Source of the DNA: Hadesarchaea archaeon
Lineage (GTDB): Archaea > Hadarchaeota > Hadarchaeia > Hadarchaeales > Hadarchaeaceae
Direction: 5' to 3'
Assembly: GCA_030601665.1 (NCBI GenBank)
Contig: JAUWBP010000016.1
Coordinates: 1 to 12,700, forward strand
DNA length: 12,700 bases
The number at the start of each line of letters is the position of its first letter. Within the stretch, counting starts at the first letter, position 1. Positions 8,019-12,680 of the stretch are shown here, piece by piece. Both the position numbers and the translations under genes were made by a program. The notes under the pieces are model-generated. The model saw only the letters and a program-made list of their open reading frames with translations, did not search any database and was not told where the DNA came from.

Positions 8019-8037
8019 CTTATTATAACAGTGTTAT
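8019..8037 (+). promoter_or_regulatory. TATA box and operator copy 2 before the HTH regulator
   Basis: CTTATTATA at 8019-8027 is a plausible TATA box whose predicted start falls close to the ATG at 8047, implying a leaderless mRNA; no Shine-Dalgarno is visible. Overlapping its end is the perfect palindrome ATAACAGTGTTAT at 8025-8037. Together with one flanking T and a trailing GT this is a 16-bp match to the minus-strand reading of the 5672 copy. Placement over its own promoter suggests autoregulation by the downstream HTH protein. Confidence 0.7.
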
Positions 8038-8046
8038 GTGATAACC

Positions 8047-8436
8047 ATGAGACCCCCCTGCGAAGTTGTGGTCAAAGAGGTCCTCCCCGCGATAAGGGCA
8101 ATGTTGGTCAAGGAACTCATCGAGCGCCATCACCTCAGCCAAGTTGAGGTGGCGCACAAGCTCGGGATCACCCAACCGGCGGTGAGCCAGTACCTACGGA
8201 TGCTCCGGGGGGCCGGTCGAGGCGGCACCCTGCTCAAAAATATCAAGAAACACGTGCAAGAACTCGCGGACGATATCGCCCGGGGCAAGCTGAAGCACAA
8301 ACAAATCATTGAGCGCTACTGCATGATTTGCCACTCGATGGGACAGCGGGAAATCATCTGCTTACTTCACATGCGGGCTGCACCCTACCTGAAGCGAGAG
8401 GGGTGCAAGATTTGCCTTCCTAGGGATAGATCTTGA
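8047..8436 (+). CDS. Small HTH transcriptional regulator with C-terminal Cys/His cluster (COG2522-like)
   Basis: This 129-residue protein starts with a family signature I associate with archaeal predicted regulators of the COG2522 type (MRPPCEVVVKEVLPAIR). A Cro/XRE-like helix-turn-helix spans about residues 29-50 (LSQVEVAHKLGITQPAVSQY). The C-terminus holds C92-x2-C95, C105-x2-H108 and C120-x2-C123, a likely zinc or Fe-S ligand set; C5 is a further cysteine. I chose the ATG at 8047. An in-frame GTG at 8038 overlaps the end of the operator and would add MIT. The last 75 bp overlap, on the opposite strand, the editing-domain gene. By placement it is the best candidate to bind the ATAACAGTGTTAT sites here and elsewhere, sensing Fe-S, sulfur or redox state. 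That role is inferred. Confidence 0.85.
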   Translation: MRPPCEVVVKEVLPAIRAMLVKELIERHHLSQVEVAHKLGITQPAVSQYLRMLRGAGRGGTLLKNIKKHVQELADDIARGKLKHKQIIERYCMICHSMGQREIICLLHMRAAPYLKREGCKICLPRDRS

Positions 8437-8832
8437 GAGCACCGCCAGTGGATGCCCCTTGCTCTTGAACTCGAAAGCTTTGTACCAGCCGAACGGCACG
8501 CGGATTACCAAAAAACCGTTCTCTTTAAGCTTCGTCTCAACCTGGGTGAGTAGCTCAACCGCGCAGAATGGGGATGCTAGGTCCTCGGAAAGATGAGCAA
8601 ATGGGAAAAGTGTGATATTCCTCGTTTTCACCTTTGATGCTATATTTTTAATCTCTCCCACCGCACCATCGACAACATTTGTTTGTCCATCGACCTTTTC
8701 GACGCACGCAAAAACTATCAGCGGGTTACGCATCCCACCGGCTTTTCGGTCATGACTGATCTCCTCGGCGAACTTCGCCCGCTCCTTGACCTGGTAGTTC
8801 ACGTAGTCCGCGTGTACGAACAGTAGTTTCAC
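8362..8832 (-). CDS. Free-standing archaeal threonyl-tRNA synthetase editing domain
   Basis: This 156-residue protein matches the N-terminal D-aminoacyl-tRNA-deacylase-like editing domain of archaeal ThrRS, which removes serine mischarged on tRNA-Thr. Visible hallmarks are the opening LLFVHADYVNYQVK, FPFAHLS (H80), VPFGWYKAF (Y117, K118) and KGHPLAVLSRSI. These correspond to the catalytic pocket residues of the Pyrococcus domain (H83, Y120, K121). The protein stops about 20 residues after the domain, without catalytic or anticodon-binding domains. Those last residues are encoded antisense to the HTH gene's 3' end and look like read-through sequence. The start is GTG at 8832 with GGTGA upstream, only 9 nt after the CCA of tRNA-Cys, so both probably share one transcript. 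It may edit in trans or be a remnant; intact pocket residues favour function. Confidence 0.8.
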   Translation of the reverse strand: MKLLFVHADYVNYQVKERAKFAEEISHDRKAGGMRNPLIVFACVEKVDGQTNVVDGAVGEIKNIASKVKTRNITLFPFAHLSEDLASPFCAVELLTQVETKLKENGFLVIRVPFGWYKAFEFKSKGHPLAVLSRSIPRKANLAPLSLQVGCSPHVK

Positions 8833-8841
8833 GTGCTCACC

Positions 8842-8917
8842 TGGAGCCGGGGGCCGGACTTGAACCGGCGAATAGCGGGTCTGCAGCCCACCGCCTTAGC
8901 CACTAGGCTACCCCGGC
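8842..8917 (-). tRNA. tRNA-Cys (GCA), CCA encoded
   Basis: Read on the minus strand, 8917-8845 folds as a 73-nt tRNA. It has acceptor GCCGGGG/CCCCGGC, D stem GCCT/AGGC, anticodon stem GTGGG/CCCGC with loop CTGCAGA (anticodon GCA), a 5-nt variable loop, T stem GCCGG/CCGGC with loop TTCAAGT, and discriminator U73, a known tRNA-Cys identity base. CCA is encoded at 8844-8842. There is no intron. A TATA box at 8941-8948 on this strand is centred about 27 bp upstream, with operator copy 3 between it and the tRNA. The editing-domain gene begins 9 nt after CCA. Confidence 0.97.
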
Positions 8918-8926
8918 ATCAAATTC

Positions 8927-8948
8927 CTTTATAACGTTGTTATATAAA
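8927..8948. promoter_or_regulatory. Divergent promoters with operator copy 3 (ThiI-like gene / tRNA-Cys)
   Basis: CTTTATAA at 8927-8934 is a TATA box for the plus-strand ThiI-like gene, with predicted start near 8957. On the minus strand TTTATATA (8948-8941) lies about 27 bp before the tRNA-Cys 5' end. Between and overlapping both is ATAACGTTGTTAT at 8931-8943. It has the same ATAAC/GTTAT half-sites and 3-bp spacer as the other two copies and 11 of 13 identical bases. A protein bound here could control both directions. Confidence 0.6.
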
Positions 8949-8963
8949 ATTTAGCGGGATACC

Positions 8964-9632
8964 ATGGGTAGGCAGAAAGTCGTCTGTTTGGTCTCGGGAG
9001 GGATAGATTCTCCGGTCGCCTGTGCCTTGGTCGCGAAGAGCTTTGATATTCTTCCACTTCACTCCTGCCTCTACCCATACACCTGCGAGGAAACTTTTCT
9101 GGTTGCCATGAAAGTACTCGAGGACCTCAGGGAGAAGGCGGGGTTCGAAAAGGTTATCGTATACCCATGGCCGAGAATTTTGAGAACCATCCTCGATAAT
9201 CGCCAGTACAGGAACTACGCCTGCCTTGCGTGCCGGAAAAGCATGTTCAAGGTCGCCGAGCTCATTTGTGAGCAGGAGGGAGCGACGGGCATCGTGACCG
9301 GTGAGTCGTTGGGGCAGAAGGCGACCCAAACCTTGGTCAACTTGGGTGCGACCTCGCGCGGCATCCACTTCCCGATCCTTCGCCCCTTACTGGGTCTCGA
9401 CAAGCTTGAGATCGAGCGCCTCTCGAAGCACCTCGGCATCTGGCACGAAGTGCATGCAGGGTGCTGCTACGCGACCCCGAAATACCCGCGCACTCAAGCC
9501 GACCCAAAGGTGCTCGATGGATTGCTGGACGAGCTCCGCATCGATGAGATGATCAACAGGGAATTCGAGAACGTGCTAGAAGTCCGCACTTTCAAGGAGG
9601 ATTTCAAAGGTTACCTCGAAACGTTAGCTTAA
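8964..9632 (+). CDS. ThiI-like PP-loop sulfurtransferase lacking the THUMP domain
   Basis: This 222-residue protein corresponds to the C-terminal PP-loop half of ThiI, which adenylates U8 of tRNA and inserts sulfur to give 4-thiouridine. The PP-loop SGGIDSPVA is at 11-19 and the ThiI signature TGESLGQKATQTLVNL at 112-127. C87-x2-C90 and C167/C168 match in order and spacing the CxxC plus distant Cys that bind an Fe-S cluster in methanogen ThiI, as I recall it. There is no rhodanese domain, as expected in archaea. The N-terminal ferredoxin-like and THUMP domains that bind tRNA are missing, since family members usually have nearly 400 residues. It may work with a separate THUMP protein or thiolate another substrate. 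The ATG at 8964 has only a weak GGGAT upstream. It is controlled from operator copy 3, and its stop overlaps the next convergent gene by 9 bp. Confidence 0.85.
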   Translation: MGRQKVVCLVSGGIDSPVACALVAKSFDILPLHSCLYPYTCEETFLVAMKVLEDLREKAGFEKVIVYPWPRILRTILDNRQYRNYACLACRKSMFKVAELICEQEGATGIVTGESLGQKATQTLVNLGATSRGIHFPILRPLLGLDKLEIERLSKHLGIWHEVHAGCCYATPKYPRTQADPKVLDGLLDELRIDEMINREFENVLEVRTFKEDFKGYLETLA

Positions 9633-10451
9633 CAGACCCCTGAACTGCGCCAGCTCCCGTTCATGTTGCTCGCAGAATTCTGGTTGCGAGAGTTGAGCCT
9701 CGAGCATTTCTTCCTGCCAGTGGGCATTCCATAGCCTGCATCGTTTGTCCCCGCAGAAGGGGTCGAGCTTGAGGTGGTAGAATACCGCTTGCATGACATA
9801 GCCCTTCATGACCTCAGTCAAGCACTCATCGTCGTAGTCGATGAACCTACCACGGAATTTTTCCTTCAACTCCTCCAGCTGAGCGTCGGTTCCCCCCAAC
9901 GCTGCATACCGCCGCTTCAGGACGTAGAACTCCTTGGGCCTAGCTGGGGCCTCGACAATGCCAGTGGAGGAGATCAGCGATGGGAAACCATAGACGCTCA
10001 CGCGCGCATGATACCTCCGGTCACCCTCGTCGAAAGTACCGAAGAGACGATTCGTGAAAGCGATGTGCGCGTGCCCGATGTCGAACTCTCCCTCGGGGAT
10101 GAACTCCCGAAGCACCGCCTGAAGTTTAAATCCGTCGTATAGGAGCCCGACGAGCTTAAGGCTCGGGTCACGCAGGAGTTTCCGCTCAAACTCGACCTCA
10201 CCGGGGAGCGGCTCGAACTTCACGTTTGGATTCGTCAAATCGCGGACCTTTGTACCCGCTATCCTTCTCGCCAGGTCTTCGGTCTCACCCAAACCGGCCT
10301 TGATGAAAGGGCCTCTAAGATCGACCGAAACATGCCCCAATTTTTCCCTAAGATAACTGACGATCTCACGAAGGTCGAGATTTTTCGTCGATGGGTCTTC
10401 GTAAAGGTGAATGTTCAACGAGAGCTTACTTAAGTTCGCGAAGTTTTTCAT
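9624..10451 (-). CDS. Putative metallopeptidase-like archaeal protein (resembles DUF6775)
   Basis: This 275-residue protein resembles, from memory, the archaeal DUF6775 putative metallopeptidase family; this is not verified. Characteristic stretches are FDIGHAHIAFTNRLFGTFDE (123-142), DRRYHARVSVYGFPSLISST (144-163) and a C-terminal set C233, C238 RLWNAHWQEEM, then C260-x2-H263, which could bind metal. No membrane segment or signal is visible. The start at 10451 is preferred because GAGGT lies 5 nt upstream; this makes a 26-bp overlap with the end of thi4, so translation is probably coupled. A TTG at 10418 just after the thi4 stop is the alternative. Linkage to thi4 suggests thiamine- or sulfur-related work, but no activity can be assigned. 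Confidence 0.7.
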   Translation of the reverse strand: MKNFANLSKLSLNIHLYEDPSTKNLDLREIVSYLREKLGHVSVDLRGPFIKAGLGETEDLARRIAGTKVRDLTNPNVKFEPLPGEVEFERKLLRDPSLKLVGLLYDGFKLQAVLREFIPEGEFDIGHAHIAFTNRLFGTFDEGDRRYHARVSVYGFPSLISSTGIVEAPARPKEFYVLKRRYAALGGTDAQLEELKEKFRGRFIDYDDECLTEVMKGYVMQAVFYHLKLDPFCGDKRCRLWNAHWQEEMLEAQLSQPEFCEQHERELAQFRGLLS

Positions 10452-11214
10452 AAGCGACCTCGGCAGCGCGCTTGCCCGAGAGCAGCATCGCACCAAAAGT
10501 CGGGCCCATCCTGGGGAGCCCGTAAGCCGTTGCCACAGCCATCCCCGTGACGATCAGGCCGGGGTAAACCTCGCCCGTGTGCTCAACCACCAAGTCCTCA
10601 GATCGCTCGACCCACATCGCGCCGTAACCTGGGACTTTTACCAAACCCCGCCTCTCAAGCAGCCTCACCACAACAGCGTCGTGACCGGTAGCGTCGATGA
10701 CGAGCTTAGCCTCGAGCCCAACCGGGTCGACGCATGTCAGTTCCCTGGGTAAGGTTGAAACCGGGGTCCAGTTAACGACGACCCCTCCCACACGATTTTT
10801 CTCTCGGAGCACTACGTCATCGATTAGCGTCATGTTAAGAACTTTTGCGCCCGCGTCGCATGCCGAGGCGATTAGCTTTGAGCAGGCGTGCGGACCATCG
10901 GCGACGTAAAGGCCCTTTGAGGACTCCGCGTAAGGCACACCGAGCTCATCGAGAATTTTCTGAGCAGGGGCGCGGAAGGTGACCTTGTTCATCAGGTACC
11001 CGCCTATCCAAAAGCCGCCGCCCAAGTAATTGTTCCGCTCGACGATGAGGGTGCCCACACCACGCTTGGCAAGCCCCTTCCCGGCCATCAAACCGCTCGG
11101 GCCGCCTCCTACTATGATGACATCGCTCTCAGCGTACTTTTGGAAGTCCCGCATGAAACTCTCAACGATAGCTCGGGTGATCTCCTTCTCTCCCGCAGGC
11201 TCGAAAGTTGGCAT
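10426..11214 (-). CDS. thi4: Thi4-type thiazole synthase, Cys-type
   Basis: This 262-residue protein makes the thiazole precursor of thiamine from NAD and glycine with iron. It has the Rossmann motif VGGGPSG (35-41), the conserved ERNNYLGGGFWIGGYLM segment (59-75), VNWTPV (147-152), IDATGHDA (173-180) and a C-terminal GPTFGAMLLSGKRAAE. The residue just before VDP is C161. This is the place of the sacrificial cysteine of yeast Thi4, where many methanogen enzymes have His and use free sulfide. The protein may therefore donate its own sulfur once per molecule. The ATG at 11214 follows GAGGGAG, and a possible TATA box lies about 36 bp before it. Longer in-frame starts up to 11334 run into larE and look non-coding. 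The next gene overlaps its 3' end. Confidence 0.93.
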   Translation of the reverse strand: MPTFEPAGEKEITRAIVESFMRDFQKYAESDVIIVGGGPSGLMAGKGLAKRGVGTLIVERNNYLGGGFWIGGYLMNKVTFRAPAQKILDELGVPYAESSKGLYVADGPHACSKLIASACDAGAKVLNMTLIDDVVLREKNRVGGVVVNWTPVSTLPRELTCVDPVGLEAKLVIDATGHDAVVVRLLERRGLVKVPGYGAMWVERSEDLVVEHTGEVYPGLIVTGMAVATAYGLPRMGPTFGAMLLSGKRAAEVAYEKLRELK

Positions 11215-11245
11215 GTCGCTCCCTCGATTAACGTGCTCCTTTCTA

Positions 11246-11254
11246 CTTATATTT
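11246..11254 (-). promoter_or_regulatory. Possible TATA box for thi4
   Basis: AAATATAAG on the minus strand lies just after the larE stop, about 36 bp before the thi4 ATG. It predicts a start near 11225 and a short leader holding the GAGGGAG site. It would allow thi4 to be transcribed apart from larE. The assignment rests on composition and spacing only. Confidence 0.35.
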
Positions 11255-11257
11255 GCT

Positions 11258-12064
11258 TCAGCTCGAGCTCGAGAGTTCGTTGGCACCGCCCATGCGATAG
11301 CCACGGGGATCGAGTATAGCGGACGTGTAACCAAACCCTTTCAATGTGCCTACTATCTCCCGCTCAAGCTCCCGCGCGCGGGGCAGTTCCTCCTTGCTCA
11401 CCTCAACCCTCGCCAACTCGCCGTGATCGCGGACTCGTACGACGCGGAACCCTAGCGAGCGGATGAATTCTTCACCCCTCGCAATGCGCTCGAGCTTCTG
11501 GGCGGATATCTCTTGCCCGAATGGCACCCTTGAAGCAAGACACGGGTTAGCTGGTTTATCGGAATTGGGCAGGCCATATTTTGTCGCCAACTCACGGACC
11601 TCCTCCTTCGTCAGACCTGCCTCCGCAAGCGGACTCACCACTCCAAACTCGCGGATGGCGCGAAGGCCCGGCCTGTAGTCGGAGAAATCATCGAAATTCG
11701 TTCCGTCGAAAATTTTCTTGGGCCCGAGCTCCTTGCGGACTCCATCCAACTTTCGGAGCAACTCACCTTTACAATAGTAGCACCGCTCCGGCGGGTTTGT
11801 GGCGAAGTTTGGGTCCTCGAATTCATTCGTGATGATGGTAATGTGCTTGATGCCGATATGCTCGGCAGCTTTCTTGGCCCATTCAACCTCCCCGGGTGGG
11901 TATGTCTGAGAGATAGCGGTGACCGCGACGGCTCGCTCGCCCAACACTTCGTGGGCAACCGCGCAGACAAGCGAGGAGTCGACCCCGCCCGAAAAAGCGA
12001 TGACCGCGCTCTCGCAGCCTCGAATGATCGATTTGAGATGCTGGAGTTTCTCGTCGAGTGACAT
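11258..12064 (-). CDS. larE: LarE-family ATP-dependent sulfur transferase (three-Cys type)
   Basis: This 268-residue PP-loop protein matches the LarE family, which adenylates a substrate and transfers sulfur to it; in bacteria this is pyridinium dicarboxylate on the way to the nickel-pincer cofactor. Motifs are SGGVDSS (25-31), RCYYC (C95, C98), FDGTNFDD (119-126), DYRPGLRA (129-136), NPCLASRVPFG (C175) and VRVRDHGELARVEV (209-222). C175 aligns with the sacrificial cysteine of Lactobacillus LarE. C95 and C98 make up the three-Cys set that in other members holds a [4Fe-4S] cluster carrying extra sulfide, from memory. No larA, larB or larC is in the window, so the acceptor may be different; the neighbour thi4 hints at thiamine. 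The start is 12064 with AAAGGTAA upstream, 18 nt after the CCA of tRNA-Ile, so they are probably co-transcribed. Confidence 0.9.
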   Translation of the reverse strand: MSLDEKLQHLKSIIRGCESAVIAFSGGVDSSLVCAVAHEVLGERAVAVTAISQTYPPGEVEWAKKAAEHIGIKHITIITNEFEDPNFATNPPERCYYCKGELLRKLDGVRKELGPKKIFDGTNFDDFSDYRPGLRAIREFGVVSPLAEAGLTKEEVRELATKYGLPNSDKPANPCLASRVPFGQEISAQKLERIARGEEFIRSLGFRVVRVRDHGELARVEVSKEELPRARELEREIVGTLKGFGYTSAILDPRGYRMGGANELSSSS

Positions 12065-12082
12065 AGTTCGTTACCTTTTGAG

Positions 12083-12160
12083 TGGTGGGCCCGGAGGGAT
12101 TCGAACCCTCGACCTTCCGGTTATCAGCCGAACGCTCCAGCCAAGCTGAGCTACGGGCCC
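12083..12160 (-). tRNA. tRNA-Ile (GAU), CCA encoded
   Basis: Read on the minus strand, 12160-12086 folds as a 75-nt tRNA. It has acceptor GGGCCCG/CGGGCCC, D stem GCTC/GAGC, anticodon stem TTCGG/CCGGA with loop CTGATAA (anticodon GAT), variable AGGTC, T stem GAGGG/CCCTC with loop TTCGAAT, and discriminator A. CCA is encoded at 12085-12083. There is no intron. larE follows 18 nt downstream. Confidence 0.97.
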
Positions 12161-12182
12161 CGTTAAGGACTTGACCACGTTG

Positions 12183-12188
12183 TTTAAA
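12183..12188 (-). promoter_or_regulatory. TATA box for the tRNA-Ile/larE unit
   Basis: TTTAAA in an AT-rich context is centred about 25 bp upstream of the tRNA-Ile 5' end, the expected archaeal spacing. No copy of the ATAACnnnGTTAT operator is present here. Confidence 0.5.
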
Positions 12189-12189
12189 T

Positions 12190-12351
12190 TTCTTCTGAGA
12201 AATTCGGCGGTCCACATTCAAAGGGCTTGTGAATCAAGGGGGCTCGATCCTTTGCGCGCGGCCGGGACGACCTCTTGGTACAAGCGCCAAGCGAAAAAAT
12301 AAAAAAAAAATAGAGAAATTAAAGTAGCCCTAGGCGTTCTTCTGAGAAATT
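12190..12351. repeat. 15-bp direct repeat flanking a 132-bp AT-rich spacer
   Basis: TTCTTCTGAGAAATT occurs at 12190-12204 and again at 12337-12351, in the same direction, beginning 147 bp apart. The second copy overlaps the left arm of the terminator stem. The region 12161-12402 contains no gene that I can support. Apart from the tRNA promoter, the repeat and the terminator, I see nothing else in it. Confidence 0.6.
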
Positions 12352-12382
12352 AAGAAAGCTATCGCTAACCAACAAGAACGCC
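12294..12382 (-). terminator. Stem-loop and T-run terminator of the zinc-ribbon gene
   Basis: On the minus strand, about 20 nt after the zinc-ribbon stop, GGCGTTCTT (12382-12374) can pair perfectly with AAGAACGCC (12341-12333) across a 32-nt loop. After a further 21 bases comes a long T-rich tract, with an uninterrupted run of ten T at 12310-12301 and another T run to 12294. Archaeal RNA polymerase stops at such T-tracts. The stem may aid termination or protect the 3' end. Confidence 0.6.
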
Positions 12383-12402
12383 CCAGAACCTGTCCACATC
12401 TA

Positions 12403-12585
12403 CTAACGTGGTGGGCCTCTTCTTTCTGACCGGTGCTTCTGGAAGCAATCCCTGCAATAAACAGGTCTGCCCTCGGTTGGCTTGAAGGGAACCTCGCACT
12501 CCTTGCCACAATCGGAGCACGTCGCCTTAGTCATCTGGCGAGGACCAAAATCTCTTCGACCACCGAATCTTCCGCCGTATGCCAT
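12403..12585 (-). CDS. Small zinc-ribbon protein of the CxxC-x17-CxxC type
   Basis: This 60-residue protein has an N-terminal Gly/Arg-rich segment (AYGGRFGGRRDFG). A zinc-ribbon core follows: C23-x2-C26, then 17 residues to C44-x2-C47, with an extra C30. The C-terminal tail is basic (RSERRGPPR). This CxxC-x17-CxxC domain is widespread in archaea and some bacteria, often in very basic small proteins and sometimes near RNA helicases. RNA or nucleic-acid binding is therefore likely, but no exact role is known. The ATG at 12585 has AAGGAGTG upstream. The gene stands alone, with a structured-looking leader before it and a terminator after it. Confidence 0.85.
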   Translation of the reverse strand: MAYGGRFGGRRDFGPRQMTKATCSDCGKECEVPFKPTEGRPVYCRDCFQKHRSERRGPPR

Positions 12586-12609
12586 TTTCTAACACTCCTT
12601 TTTTTTCTC

Positions 12610-12680
12610 GAACACAACTCGAAGAAACGTCCTGAACTGTTTCTCTGACAAGCTTTTCCTTAGAAAAGCCCGTTGTGTTC
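12610..12680 (-). promoter_or_regulatory. Putative three-way-junction RNA in the leader of the zinc-ribbon gene
   Basis: On the minus strand, GAACACAAC (12680-12672) and GTTGTGTTC (12618-12610) are a perfect 9-bp inverted repeat. They enclose two hairpins: GCTTTTC-TAAG-GAAAAGC (12669-12652, 7 bp) and AGAAAC/GTTTCT (12644-12639 with 12628-12623, 6 bp, 10-nt loop). The structure ends 24 nt before the ATG, just ahead of the poly-A and GGAGTG ribosome binding site. It could be a 5' regulatory element, a protein-binding autoregulatory site or a separate small RNA. No known riboswitch class is recognised, and no clear TATA box is visible within the remaining 20 bp of the window. Confidence 0.5.

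Noticed and set aside
8038..8046. GTG start giving the regulator three more residues
   Set aside because: The codon abuts the operator palindrome, and the ATG at 8047 starts exactly at the family-like MRPPCEVV.
8931..8943. SurR-type operator
   Set aside because: SurR recognises GTTnnnAAC; these sites have AACnnnGTT within ATAACnnnGTTAT, the opposite arrangement.
11215..11334. N-terminal extension of thi4 into larE
   Set aside because: The added 40 residues match nothing in the family and overlap the larE 3' end; the ATG at 11214 has a GAGGGAG site.
12274..12291. Short inverted repeat CTTGG/CCAAG near the T-run
   Set aside because: Only 5 bp with an 8-nt loop, and it lies beyond the T-run in the transcribed direction, so it is not part of the terminator.
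12190..12351. C/D-box small RNA, because CTGA occurs in both repeats
   Set aside because: No RUGAUGA box C at a suitable spacing was found on either strand.
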